This document shows, piece by piece, positions 1 through 13,400 of a stretch of DNA of 64,000 bases (position 1 is the first letter of the stretch; each line of letters starts with the position of its first letter). Position numbers and translations under genes: made by a program. The notes beneath the pieces are model-generated. The model was not told the origin of the DNA and did not search any database. It saw only the letters and a list, made by a program, of their open reading frames with translations. Where the stretch lies: positions 2,418,001-2,482,000 of the forward strand of contig NC_089459.1 in the NCBI RefSeq assembly GCF_026210795.1, in the 5' to 3' direction. The stretch is from Rhizophagus irregularis (Eukaryota; Glomeromycota; Glomeromycetes; Glomerales; Glomeraceae).

Positions 1-3000
1 ATATTTTTACAATTGATGTCCTCCACGATTGTATAACAACAAAAAAAAAAATTGAAATGTTGAAGATCACTGACTAATTTTGTAAATATTTTTTCATTTG
101 CGGGAAAAATTAAAATGAGAAAAAAAAATTTTTTCTTTTTATTAGATTGGTTCGATTTAAATGGTTGAATGACGGAAAAAAGTCTCACAATCTTTTTTAT
201 AGTAATTATTCGCTCTTTTTGATTACCAAAATTACTAAAAGAAAAAAAAATATATAAATTTTTTTTTTAAAATTTAAATTTAATAATAATATTTAGTGAG
301 ATATTATGAATGATATGTCCCCTGTTACATTCTTTAAAAGAAACGCACGCCATGTAAACAAAAATTAAAATTGTTTTTCTTATACGAATAGAATGTGTAA
401 ACAGTAAAACATTTTCTGTATGATACAAATTGATGTGCAACATTATTTCTATTGTGATTTACCATCAAAAAATAATAATAATAATAATAATAAAACAGTG
501 AAAAAGATCGATAAAATCAGATCATCAACAATAACTCCTGCTTATAATTACGTATGTTTACATGTATTTTATGTATTTTTCAAAACAATTTTTAATAATC
601 TCTTTTTTTTAAAAAAAAATATTCATGCATTTGAATGTATTATTTTATTATTATTTTGAATATGGTTTGAAAACAGATAATCTTTTTTTTTAAAAAAAAA
701 AATCGCATCACAAAGTACACGAAATAATTATTATTATTAGTAGTCTCCAGAACTACCTGCTTTGTAAGCTCAGTTTTAATAGGACCTTTTTTGAATTGAC
801 GAAAGACCAACGAATAACGATTATGTACAAATCTTATCAAAAATGTTTTAATTTGACATAAATATAGACGAATGTAGACGCGAAAAAAAAAAAATATTTA
901 TCGGATACTTCCAAATTAGGAAATGTTTTTTTTTTGTATTATTTCGAAAGTAATTGAATCAATAGTGTACACGATTCATAATTATATATTGATTTATTTG
1001 ATTTGGTTCAAATAGTTAAATAAATTATAATATCTTCGGTTAATAAAATCTTCGTTGATTCGGTCAATATCATTAATAGCATTTAACATTGAATAATAGT
1101 AATCTTCGTTGATTCGGTTCAAATAGTTTGAAATAACATTAAAATAACATACTAATCTTCGTTATATACGTTATAAATATATATTAAACAGGAACTAATT
1201 TGCAAAGTTTATTCTTAAATAAAAGTTGTACCATTGACACAAACAAAAACAAAAAAAACATGATTATATAACTCAAACCGTTTACTTTTTTTTTGTAAAA
1301 CCTAAAATTTGTACCAATTAAAAAGCATTTAATGTACCGCAGTAACAATGCTATAATGGCGTGAGAATAATAAATGCATCCAAATTATATAAAATTAAAA
1401 TTTTGTTGATCGAATAGCAAGTTTATTTAAAGTCATACCACATTTTTGTATTGGGCGAATTAGGAAGAGTACCAGGATCTAATAATAATTTTATTATTGA
1501 GTTCCCTTAATGCCACGTTCCTTTATATTCTTTATAGACGCATGAAATGTGTGACCGAACTACTTCCTAAAATATCTTCCAAACAGAATAAAAGAAAAAT
1601 GCATAACCTAATAAACAACAACGGTAATTTGATTTAGGGATAAAATTGTTGAAAATCTTTTAATCACGTGAAATTAGGTTTTTCAAAGTGATATCATCAT
1701 TTTGCAATAGATTTTTTTCTCCCTGTACGAAGGCGGTTTGGCGCATTTTAATAGGGTCATATTGATGAACTTTTTTAACTTGTTTACAAAATATTTTTAT
1801 AACATGTGACCTATATATCATGTAATCCGATTTAAAAAAATTTTGAACCTTTCGTTCATTCTAATGTAATGAATTTTTTTTTTTCATGGGGAGGACAGAT
1901 GGGGTTGGTTCGTGGATGATAATACAAAGAAAAATGAATTTCTTAATTCGCCTTTTGGTTAAAAAAAAGAAAAATGAATATGCATATTTAAGTATAATAA
2001 TGCAACATTCACACAGAAATCACAGAAATCACAGAAATCAACAGCATTTACTTAAATGGTGTTACGATGATCATTTAATTATATATTTTCCTTGTTCAAA
2101 AAGAAGTAATTTCAATAAAAAAGATTCGATGATTATAAAATTGCATAATTTTTTCTTATCAATTAGTAACATTACTCAAAAATTACTAATCATTGATAAA
2201 TAAAGTTAACTAGATCAACCAAAAAAGGTTTATTACATTTTGAAGATGTAGTATTTTTTTTTTTGTGTATAAAGTTTTTATTATATGAAGTTGGGGAGAT
2301 TTAAAAAAGATTAAAAAGATTAAAAGAACTTGAAATGAATTAAATGTGGGAGTAATTGTTAATTGATGTAGTTGATTGTGTTATTTATTCCTATTTGAAA
2401 ACGAATAGTTTGGTAAATAATAAGCAAACCATATGAAAGACCATATGGAAATCAAAGCATTGGTTACCACTTTTGGTATATAAACTAAAAAAAAAAAATG
2501 TCCGGTGATGCGTAATGTGACACGTAGTGTGATTGCGTGATGGAACTGCATACTTTTAATGGCTCCGGCGCAGTTAACGAAAAAAAAATCATAAAAAAAT
2601 TACTGCGCCATTTGAATAAATTAATGACGAGATTATTGTAATTTTTTTTTCAACGGCGTTATATGTTCCTTTGCATAACATTGCATATAAAAAAATAATT
2701 GATATTTCCGAAATTAAATAATAAATACGGCTAATCACTTTTCCCTAGAAATTATTTGTTGAATGAAATGATGGGCCGATTAAAATATCCATCCCCTGAA
2801 TAATTTCAAGGAACCTCAATAAAACAAAAAGTATTTCTATGCTTATAATTATTATTACATGAAAATAAAAGAAAGATGATTTCGTTCGCATGAATATTTT
2901 TTTTTTTTCGTTTATTAAAAAAATATAAGGCTTCTTTGGTCATTGCGCCTGTGCGTAGTAGTGATAAGACATTCGTTACTTTCTATGGAAAAATGGCAAT

Positions 3001-5134
3001 TTTTATGTAACTTATAAAACCAGAAATTTTTGTGGCTTATTGTTTCGTTACGATTTATCATTGGATTTAGAAATATCGAATTTCGGTGATTGCCAGTTGC
3101 AATTTAAATTTTTAATTATTATTATGACATCATTAAATTTGAATAATTTTATTTAATTTAATTTAAAAAATCATGTTTGATTTTTTGAAAAAAAGAGGGG
3201 GCTTACATTTTTAAATTATATATAGCCAAGAAATCATCCAGATCTTCGAATTGGCATAATAATTACAAATCAAGCAGGTGATAATGTATGAGGGAACAAA
3301 AAAAAGAAACTTAATTAACAATCTTTTTTTTAAAAAAAAAAATTTTAAAAAAAAATAAATAAATAAATAAATAAAAAAATAAATAAGAATAAAAAAAAAA
3401 ATTTAATTGAAACCCTTTAAAAGTTAACAAAAGTTAACAATTCAAAAAAAAAAAAATGTTACAATTTTTTTAATTTTTTTTTTATTTATTTTTTCTATTT
3501 TTTTTATTTTTTTATTTTTTTTTCTCTTTTTTCTCTTTTTTCTCTTTAAGAAAATAGAATTTCTTTAACAATCAAGAGGTAATTACATGTTGTGCTTTCT
3601 TATAACGCATTGAGCAACCAAAAATGGACGATCTATTTATAACATAGAAATTTAGAATTAGAACGACTCAAAAACTTGAAAAAACCAAGAATTCCCTGGT
3701 AAATTCTTGAAATTATTTCAAAATTCGAATAAACCATTGTAATGAAATAATTTACTAATTAGAATGATAAAAACCGATTCACAAAAATATTCTTTTTTAA
3801 TTAACCAAATATTTTTTTTTACTTGAATGATAAATTTTTTTTTGAAAACCTTTTTTTTTTTATTACGTTTTAATAATTGTTACGGAATGTATAAATTATA
3901 ATAATCATTTATAAACACAAACAATACTTTGAGGAGTTATTGGCATTTTAATAATTTCATGTTTATTATTACAAATGATTTCAATCATATGGATTTAGTA
4001 AAATTATAATAAGTGATAATAATATTATTTTAAACATGACATGAATCGTCAAAACCATCTTTTTTTTTTAAAATGACCACAATATAAATAAATTTATTTT
4101 AAAAAATAATTTTTTTACAATAAGTAATATATTTAGAAATTGAATGAGTAATATAAAATAAATATATATAATAAAATTAAATAAAATCGACTTGATATAG
4201 AAAATTACTTTATTTATGTTGCAGATTAGCACTAGCTAAATTTCCATTCAACTCAAAAAAAAAAAAAAAAATATTTTTTTTTTAAAACATTTTTTTTCCT
4301 TCTGAATTGTTTCTTCGCTGGAACATTTTTTTTTTGTTATTCATTTTAGCAATACTTAATTTAAATTTTTTATTGTAAGGGGGAAGGGGAGTACAATAAA
4401 AAAAAATTTTTTTTTTATTATTATTATTTCAATCCAATATATATAATTATTTATGATATCATTATATAAAATCGGAACTAAATTATCCATTTTTTTTTTT
4501 ATTTAATTACTTGAAAAAAAAGTATTTATATTTAAAGAGCTTAGTAACCTGACCACGTTTTTTTTTTAAAAAAAAATATATATAAAATTTTTTTTTTTTT
4601 TGAAAAAAAACAAATAAATTATTTTTTTTCCTCCTTTTTTAACCCCCTCTTTAATATCGATATATCTTATCAATTCTTTATTTTTTTTTCATAAAGAAAA
4701 AATTTATTTTCTTCTTCGAATTTATCGTCATTATTGTAAATTATTAAAAAAAAAAAACTTTTCTTACCTTTTTTTTTTTTTTTTTTGTTAAAAAAGAATT
4801 AAAATAAAGTTTCTTTACATAGTTAACATATTTAGTAAAACATAAAACCAAAACAATTAAAAACTATTTTCCTTGAAATCCGATTTTAGTTTTATTTTTA
4901 TCGGAGTACATTATAATCATTCCGAATTCATTTACTATATAAACAACAGTTTTTTTTTTTATAAAAAAAAAAAAAAGACAGGAGATTATTCTTGAAAAAA
5001 AAAAATTTTTTTAAGCCCCAATTTCACAAATTTCACAAAAAAAAAAAAAAAAAAAATTACATATATATATATATATTAATTAATTGAGGAAAAAAAAATT
5101 TTTTTTTTCTCCGTAAAAAAAAAAAAAAAAGATT
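1..5134. other. AT-rich intergenic DNA upstream of the SWIRM gene
   Basis: No gene is recognised here. Open frames are short and have the composition of translated AT-rich DNA; the longest (1886-2203, +, 105 codons) matches no family I know and carries a small CAGAAATCA repeat. The stretch holds many A and T runs, an AAAT microsatellite near 3356-3395, a CT-rich tract near 3521-3548, and one GC-richer patch (2490-2640) with an inverted repeat listed separately. Homopolymer density rises from about 4.2 kb to the start codon at 5135, so the last few hundred bases probably hold the promoter and 5' UTR of that gene. Confidence 0.6.
2567..2609. repeat. inverted repeat GGCGCAGT / ACTGCGCC
   Basis: Perfect 8-bp arms, GGCGCAGT at 2567-2574 and ACTGCGCC at 2602-2609, flank an A-rich loop of 27 bases. 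The right arm continues into TTTGAATAA, and a very similar string (CTGCGCC then TTTTGAATAA) recurs near 8509. It stands out because GC-rich 8-mers are rare in this sequence. It could be a protein-binding site or the end of an old repeat; the sequence does not decide. Confidence 0.5.
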
Positions 5135-6490
5135 ATGTCTTCACAATATATGCAAGGCTCAAATTTCTTGGAGGTAAAACCAATTCCACCTATTTCACCT
5201 CCTCTTTCTCCAAATCCATGTCCTTTAACTAGAGAAATGACTCAATCGAATAAAAATGATGATTTAAATAATAATCCTCTTGAAAGAGGACCAAATGAAC
5301 CGCAACAACAACAACAAGAGCAACAACAGCAACAACAACAACAAGAAGAAGTAAATAATTTACCAAAAATTACTGTCACTCAAGAAACTTCATCATCAAA
5401 CTCTCATTCTATTACTTCTTCAATACCTCGTAATAAATATAGAATGAGAATTTGTGAAGCACCAATAGAAATTTTAACATTAATTAAAGCTTCCGAAGAA
5501 GAAAAAAATAAATCAACTGTTTCGTCAAATAAAAAATTCTTTGATGTATCAACTGCGGTTTCTGCGTTAACTACAGGAGAAGTACCCGCTGTCCCCGACA
5601 TCATGGGTAGTACAAATGATAAAAACAGTTCTTCATTAAATCAATCCTCCAGTCATAACAAAGGTCGTGTGATCATTACGACGCCAAATAATACAACAAC
5701 GGCGCAACAAACAAGTCAACATAAAATGATTACAGATAAAAAAAATAAAAGAAATCGTTCTAGAAAAAATCCATATCCAAAAAAAGCACCATCAAAATCT
5801 TCACCAGGAATAACTCTTAAAGTTGATGTTTTTACACCATTTAAAGCGGATCCAACATCACTTTTAAAAAGTGATGATCCACCAACAAATTCCAATTCAA
5901 CAAATTCATTATTCTTTGGAGATTTTTCATCATCTGACTCTTCGCCACCAAATAGTCCAAGATTAACATCTAAAAAACAAAGAAAAACAAAAACAAAGAG
6001 ATCAAAAAATCATGTTTCAGAAAGAAAACGTAAAGGAAATAGTCTTGCAAGAGTAATGGCAGATCGTGGCTTATTAGAAACAACTTTTAATCCTGTTTCA
6101 ACAACTACAGGGGAAATTAAACCACTTCGTATTCCACCTCCGCCTCCAATGCAATTTGATGAATTAATAAAAAGTATTGATAAATTAGGTCTCACAACAG
6201 AATTATTAAATAAAGCAAATCCAAGAATAAACTGGAAAGGACAACCTTTATCGATTTTACATCTTCCACATTACAATTCTTTACATCCAAAAGAAGCAAT
6301 TGTGGCTTCAACACTTCGACTTACACCTGTTCAATACTTGACAGCAAAGAATACTTTAGTTTCATCAGCTCGAAGATATATACAAAAATCTTTACCATTC
6401 CGTAAAAGTGATGCTCAAAAACTTCTTAGAATAGATGTCAATAAAGCAAGTAAACTTTGGGAATTTTTTATGCAAGTAAAATGGATCTAA
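5135..6490 (+). CDS. SWIRM-domain protein (Fun19/Laf-like)
   Basis: Single-exon gene, 451 residues. The last ~89 residues (about 363-451) form a SWIRM domain, with the typical stretches NSLHPKEAIVASTLRLTPVQ and LLRIDVNKASKLWEFF ending exactly at the C-terminus. SWIRM is a helical DNA/nucleosome-interacting module of chromatin proteins (Swi3, Rsc8, LSD1, Ada2). A disordered N-terminus with a terminal SWIRM is the layout of budding yeast Fun19 and fission yeast Laf1/Laf2, the latter linked to the Clr6 histone deacetylase, so a nuclear chromatin role is inferred. The first 360 residues are low complexity: Pro-rich start, poly-Gln at about 57-70, Ser/Asn tracts, and basic clusters around 195-225 and 275-305. 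The start is the first ATG after a long homopolymer leader. There is no catalytic domain. The SWIRM call is firm; which fungal orthologue is less sure. Confidence 0.9.
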   Translation: MSSQYMQGSNFLEVKPIPPISPPLSPNPCPLTREMTQSNKNDDLNNNPLERGPNEPQQQQQEQQQQQQQQEEVNNLPKITVTQETSSSNSHSITSSIPRNKYRMRICEAPIEILTLIKASEEEKNKSTVSSNKKFFDVSTAVSALTTGEVPAVPDIMGSTNDKNSSSLNQSSSHNKGRVIITTPNNTTTAQQTSQHKMITDKKNKRNRSRKNPYPKKAPSKSSPGITLKVDVFTPFKADPTSLLKSDDPPTNSNSTNSLFFGDFSSSDSSPPNSPRLTSKKQRKTKTKRSKNHVSERKRKGNSLARVMADRGLLETTFNPVSTTTGEIKPLRIPPPPPMQFDELIKSIDKLGLTTELLNKANPRINWKGQPLSILHLPHYNSLHPKEAIVASTLRLTPVQYLTAKNTLVSSARRYIQKSLPFRKSDAQKLLRIDVNKASKLWEFFMQVKWI

Positions 6491-9011
6491 AAAGAAATTC
6501 GGAATTTTCGGAGTATAAGGGCTGTACAATTTTAGTTAAAGTTTAATTTGGCGCAAATTTTTGACCTTTTATTTACTCCCCTTTAAGGTTTTCTTATCAC
6601 TTATTATTACATAAATAAATTTGGCATAAATGGTTTCATTTTTAGAGTTTATTTTGAATAATAATAATAATAATAATAAATAAAAAAAAAAATTTTTTTA
6701 TTTTTTTTATTTTTTTTTCTCTTTTTTGGCATTTTTTAGATAATTATTGTACATATAAGATGGTAATATCATTTTCATTCATCCTTAGAGAATTATTAAT
6801 TATGGATCTCTAATATTTTTTTTTATCACGTTTTTATTTTTATTTTCTAAATATATATATATAATATATATTACATATTTTTTTTTCTTTCTTCTTCTTC
6901 TTTATATTACCTGAGAAAATCTGAGAAACAAATAATATACAAAATAATAAAATTAAAAAAGAAAACATTGTATAAAATGTATAAAATCGAAAAAATAATA
7001 AAAAGCAATAATTATTTGAACGTTTGTAAAAAAAAAAAAAAAAAAAAAAAGTTCCTTATTGAAAATTAAATTTTTTACAAGACTAATAATAATAAATTGT
7101 AAATCATTAAAAGAAGAAAAAACCTTAATTACAAACCAATCCCATTTTGATTTACCAAATAAATGTTCCCCCCGTAAACTTTAATAAATTGACACATTTC
7201 CCACATCGTTCACACCACTTTTTTAAGAATCCAACCGATAAACGATATTTTATTACGTCAGATCATTTGTAACACGTGATAAACTTTTTTTATCTACTGA
7301 TCTATTATTGATCTATCAAAAAAAAAATATATATATATATATATATATTTTTTTCTAGATTGAAAAGATAAATTTTTTAAAGATTAATCTCAAATAATAA
7401 AACGGGTAAAATTATTACTCCAGATTTCCGATTAAACATGGTAATATATATTATATTATATTGAATTACCTAATATTTATTCTATTTTATAACCTTTTGA
7501 TATAAACAAATCATTATAATAATAATATTAATAGAAATTATAGTAAATCACAAATTATCTTTAATTGGGAAATTTTTTTTTTATCAATATCCAATCGGGA
7601 ATTTAATGTAGTCGCATGTTTCAACATGTAACACTATAATTTATTCTAATGACTTTTCCCTTTTTAATCCATTTAAGGAATTAAGTTGGTACAACGAATG
7701 TTATTCTTTCTGTGGTGTATTTTTATTTTTTATTTTTGAGAAAAAAAAAAATCGAAAGAAGTAGGAAAAAAAAATAAATAAACTTGTTATTTAATGTTTG
7801 TTTTTATGAGTTTTATTATGTTATTTCCATGAAAGGTAAATTTTAAATACTGTAAATATGAATCAAAACTAGAAATAAAACCGGAGTTTAAAATGAGAAA
7901 AAAAAGATCTAAATATTTTGGTTTTCTTTGTCGAGTAACAGAAAAGGATATATTTATTTACCAATTATCAAATGTTTTTATATTAAGTTTCGTGAATAAT
8001 CTTTTAATAAATATATAAATATAATATAATAAAACGATCAAATCTATTTACGTAATCGGAATTTCCGTTATTCGTTATAAATCTTCAAAACTATACAATT
8101 TAAGGTAATTTATTTATAAAAAGATATCTTCAAAAGATAAATGCCATAAAAAAAATAAATAATATATTAAATTATCGATATACAAAATTATAATAATTAT
8201 AAAAAAGATATTATATAATAATTTATCAAAAAAGATTTCAAAGATTTTAAAAAAGATTTTTTAGTATTTGGAGATTATAATCAGATTAATCACGTAATTC
8301 ATGATGACTAGAAAATCATCAAAGTGAAATAAAAAAATTTTTTTTTTTTTTAAACAATAAGAAATTTGAATAATATTGTTTTGAATGTATTTCTTCGTTT
8401 GACGGAAAATGCCGTTAAAATCCTTAATTAGGAAATTTATTGTACAATCCAAAAAAGAAAGTATCAAAGAAATCTTTATATCCTGAGTCACGTCACTAAT
8501 ATCCCAGCTGCGCCTTTTGAATAATAATTTAAGGTTCCAAACTTTATTTACTTTATATTTTCATTGATCAATGTTTATTTTTTTTCAGTGTGTAAAAATG
8601 TGTAAAAATGTGTAAAATGAATCCTTTCAAACGTTTCATAATCATTTTTCTTTTAAATATCACTCAATTTTTTAATAACTAATATTCCTCAACATATCAA
8701 AACAAAAACACAAGTTGCACAATTAATTTCTTTAATTTACACAATGTATTCACACTGTAAAAAGTACTTTATTATTAAAATACCCTAAATGATTTGATTT
8801 GATATTTTATTTATTAATTTGGTTTAGTTGATTCTTACAATAATAGTGCTTTATATGGAAATTTGAATGAGGATTACCAGGTGTACTTCTGCGAGTGATG
8901 TGAAAGATACCTGTGTGTAACTTGACGCATCATTACGTTTTTTGAATATTTCTTTAAATCAACTTCCTTTATTCATAAATTCAAAAAAGAAGAGAAAAAG
9001 AAGAAAAGAAG

Positions 9012-9042
<31 letters not shown>

Positions 9043-9159
9043 GATATCATTTATAATATATATATATACATACATATACATATATATATATATAGATGCA
9101 TGTACATAATGATAATTTACTAACCAATTTTTTTTTCAAATTTTTTTTTTTTTTTTTTT
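6491..9159. other. intergenic region between SWIRM and hydratase genes
   Basis: Convergent gap between the 3' ends of the SWIRM gene (+) and the hydratase gene (-). It holds an AAT microsatellite (about 6657-6680), an A24-class run near 7029, an AT microsatellite near 7327-7350, a 12-bp tandem repeat GTGTAAAAATGT at 8591-8619, and the CTGCGCC...TTTGAATAA motif near 8509 shared with 2603. The small frame at 8261-8491 (-) has no recognisable content. No gene is supported. Confidence 0.6.
9011..9094. repeat. AT dinucleotide microsatellite
   Basis: Alternating TA tracts at about 9011-9038 and 9054-9094, the second interrupted by ATACATACATATACATATA. It lies about 70 bases beyond the stop codon of the hydratase gene, probably in its 3' flank. 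Confidence 0.85.
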
Positions 9160-10479
9160 TTACAATTTAGCATTAATTTTATCATTTTTTAATATAGCAA
9201 GACCATTACCTAAAACTATAGAATCTCTTTCTTTAGCTTTAGTAATAAAAATAACATTAATTTCATCCGATTTTTCACTAGGTACTTTCCACATAAGAGT
9301 TTCCAAAGTATCTCCAGGAAATACAGGAGCTGTAAATCTAACTGATATACTTTTCAATAATTCAGGATTATTATTAGCAAGATGTTTAATTATTGCATGA
9401 GCTGCAATCCCATATGAACATAATCCATGTAATATAGGTCTTTCAAATCCTAATTTTGGCGCGACTTTTGGATCTAATAAAGGTTTATTAAAAGGATTAA
9501 TAAAGGTTTATTATAATATACTTATATAATAATAATGAATAAATATAATTATAGAACACTCATGTACTTTACCTATGTGAAGTGGATTATAATCACTATA
9601 ATCATCAATAAAGTTTAAAACTTATTAACTTATTAATAGATTAAATAGATTAATCAGTAATTACTGTAATTAAGTTCATACTCACCCAGATAATCGATAT
9701 AGTATAGCTTGATTTTTACTAGTTGAACAAACATCGACAACATCAGGTTTTTTATCTTTAGGTGGCTTATAACTAGGACTTTTTTGGCCTTTTGAACCAC
9801 CAAATCCACCATAGCCAACAACAAAACTTTGAGTAGTTAGTACACAATATTCTTTATCAATCTTTGGATCAACTAAAGTATATGTACGTTCTAATAATAT
9901 TCCTTTTCCTTTATCATATACTCCACTAAGTTTACTACGTAATTCAAATTCTCCGGATGTAGGTAATTGATTTAAAATTTCAATTTTTTGTTCTCCATGG
10001 ACTATTCTATTTGGATCCATATCAGGTAATCCTGGTGTTGGTCCACTAATATTTATAGTTTCAGCGAATAAATTTACATCTGGTGAGTCACCTTTAAGAA
10101 ATAATACAACGGGATAAGTCGGAAACGGTGTAAAATTCTTATCTAAAGTTTATAAAGGTTTATAAAGTTTATAAAAAAGTTTATAAAAAGTTTAATTAAC
10201 GCCTAATCAAAAATTGTCCAATTATAATTAAATTAAATTTAGTAATTCAAAATTAATCAAACCTAGTTCATAAAGATATTTAAATTCATCTTCTTTAACT
10301 CCGATTGATAAAGCGTACAAAATAAGATCCCGTTTATTAAATGAAACCTGTAAATATTAAACCTGTAGTGATCAATCAAATGATTAAATAATTCCAGAGA
10401 TTATAACTTTAATTAATACCTTTTGAGGTGGATATTGATGTCCAACGGCTTTATTTACATCAACTTGAAATTTCGGCAT
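9160..10479 (-). CDS. peroxisomal 2-enoyl-CoA hydratase 2 (MaoC-like)
   Basis: Five exons (minus): 10479-10420, 10347-10263, 10142-9686, 9595-9573 (only 23 nt), 9473-9160; together 939 nt, 312 residues, all joins in frame. The protein has two hot-dog halves as in the hydratase-2 domain of peroxisomal multifunctional enzyme 2 (HSD17B4, yeast Fox2), which hydrates trans-2-enoyl-CoA to (3R)-hydroxyacyl-CoA in beta-oxidation. The hydratase-2 signature is clear: LYRLSGDYNPLHIDP (about 196-210) followed by GFERPILHGLCSYG, with catalytic Asp about 202 and His about 207. The chain ends in Ala-Lys-Leu, an accepted PTS1 peroxisomal signal. It is a free-standing hydratase with no dehydrogenase or SCP2 part. 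It starts at the ATG of MPKFQVDVNKAVGHQYPPQK. Family assignment is firm; localisation is inferred from the tripeptide. Confidence 0.94.
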
Positions 10480-13400
10480 AATTTCAAAATAAAAAGAAAA
10501 AAAAAAAAAAAAAAAAAAAAGATATATAAATATATAAATAAAATATAATTTAAAAAAAGAAAGATTTTTTTTATTTAGAAAAAAAAAAAATTTTTTCTTC
10601 TTTTTTTCACGATGATCTTTTCACATTTTACTTTAAAAGGGAATATTGCTTACTCATTATGAATTTTATTATTGGATAAATAAATTTTATTTATTAAACG
10701 AATCAAATTTAAAGGAGTTATAGTGTGGGAATGGGCTGGGAATAGAGTGGCGCAGATGTTTATCAAGTGATTTTGCCGCAGCGCATACACATACATTCTT
10801 ACTTGATTAATCACACAAAGAAACCCGATTTATTTTAGATTATCGAAAATTGTCTAGTTGTTTCTTTGTATAATAATGATCTTTTCTTGAAACAAAGAAA
10901 TAATAAAAAAAAAATTACAATTAAACAAAGGAAATTAGTTTAAAATCTTTAAAAAATAATCCGAATTCCGATTAAAAACGTACATTGTTTAATAATATTT
11001 GTTGATAATTACTTTATAAGTGAATTTTTTTTTAAAAAGAAAAAATTTACCTTATAAAGTATCCGTTAAAAAAAAATTTAATTTGATTTTTTAATTTGAT
11101 TGGTTGAATTTAAAAGTAAAATTTGATTATGAAAAATTTCATGAATCAAAATTATATTAATAAATTACCGATTTTCTTATTTAATAAATTACCCTACAAA
11201 ACGCGGGTTTTAAATACCAGTTTTTTTATTGTTGAATTAAAATTTGTAATTCTATCTGGTGACCATTTTTTATTTAAAAATTGGAATAGATTGAATAGAT
11301 TGTAAATCCATCATCACAAATTAATATATTTTAGGTAAATTTTTTTTTTTTACAACAGAAAATTATACCAAATTATAATCATTCAAAGGAAAACGAATCA
11401 AGATCAAAATTTATGTGAATGGTCAACTAAAAAGTTTTTATATATTCGGGTAATAACTTTAAATATTTTTTAGGGAGAAAGTTTTGTACAAATTTTAAAT
11501 TTTTTTTAATGTAGCGAAATATATAACAGATAATGAAAATCTTTAATATAAATAGTAAATAATAATAATCTTTCGTACATATAACATATATATGAATTAC
11601 ATTAACAAGTGTGCCCCGAATGTTGAGTGGCTGCCATTAACGGGAATAAACAAATAAATTTTTTCTTTTTATTTTTTTTTTTATTTTTTTTTTAAATTTA
11701 TTTTTTTTTATTTTTTTATTTTTTTAAAGTTTTTTAACATTCATTTAAAGTTTAACTTTTATTAAATACAGGTTCTCCTGCTAAATTAATTTTTATATAA
11801 GCTTACACAAAAACAACAAATAAATAGATTTATATTGTAACAGGTAATTTATTATTTGTGGCTTGGAAGGAAGTACAAAGTATTATGTATAATTTGTATA
11901 TTATGTACGCGTGAATTCTACTGCGCCAAAAAAGAACTTCCTTCCGGGTACCCAATTATTTTAATGCTTTTTTTATTTGTATCATGTTCATCGTGCTTGA
12001 CTCATCGTGCTTGCCGTATTATGACATAGGATGTAATAAAATTATTGGTTAAATGATTTCTCTTCTTTCTCTCTTTTTTTTTATTTCTTGAAAAATTATT
12101 TTCCTAATAAAGTTATTGATTTTATTATAAAATGAAACGCCAAACAAAATAAAGGAAAAAAAAAGGAACAAATCATGAAACGATTGAAACGTTATGACAA
12201 ATTAAAATCTTAATTAAATTATATCTCATTATAATAATAAAACAATGATCATTATTATCAATATTTTTATTGGTTACATTTTTTTTAAACAGGTTTGTAA
12301 TTATACTAATAGCAAAGGATTTGTTTATGAAACATTTTTTTTAAACCATTTTTAAAAATATTTGACGGGCGTAAATCCGCTTTATCGGACTTTAAAAAGA
12401 TGTCATTTTATAATGTTTCACAACGCTAATTTAATAAAAAAAATCATCGTATTATAAATTAAGATAAAAGAAAGTATTCAATTTAATTTAAATATTTTAA
12501 ATATATAATAATAAAATTTACGCGTCATTATGATTGTCCATATTATATGAAAAAATCGGGAAAAGAAGGTAAATTCGGGATCTTCTAAAGCCGAATTACT
12601 TATTATAGTATATCTTATGTTTATATAAGATAAAAAAAAAGGGTCAAGGAACCTTTCGCGTTTAGGTTTCATAAAACAATATCCAATTATAATCCCTTAT
12701 CTCTTTCAAATCGATTATTTGTTTAAATTATGGTACTACGATAACTCGGTTCTTGAATTTTCTTTAGAAAATAAAGGAATTCACTTAATATATATTTTAA
12801 TATATTTTTTTTTAAAAAAAAAAAGAAATAAAAAACAAATAAAAAATATATTACATTGATCTCTGGTAAATCGGAAGAGAATCAATTATCCTTAGTTCAA
12901 TTTGATTATAATAAAGTTTAAAAATTTTCCCTCCCCTTTCTCTTTTCAAATTAACAACACGTGATATTTTTCACTCCCTTTAAACAAAAAAAAAAATTGG
13001 GAAATAACATTTTCCTTTTGGAAATTAAATTGATCGGATCTACAGATGAATTAGCTTTATTAAGATTAGGGTTTCAGGGCACATGTTATAATAACTAAAG
13101 TACCTCCGTAAATGTCATAATTATAAACCTTTTTCCTCTCCGTTAAAAATATCGTTAATTGGGTAATTTAATTCTTATTTTATTCATCTAAAAGATCTTT
13201 TAAAGGCAAATTAAAAGGTAAACATTAAATACGCCAATAAACCAAAATGTTCTTATTATAACTATATTTTTGTAAGAGAAAACACACAAGAAAGTTCATA
13301 TATATTATTACGATATGCTAAAGGTTATGCATGTAAAATAATTTCTAATCTAACGTAAATTATAAATGAACCGATTTCAAATAATAATTAATAATAAAAC

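Noticed and set aside
1886-2203. 105-codon plus-strand frame
   Set aside because: Composition of translated AT-rich DNA with a small CAGAAATCA repeat; no recognisable domain.
13068-13075. Telomere-like TTAGGGTTT string
   Set aside because: Single isolated occurrence, not an array.
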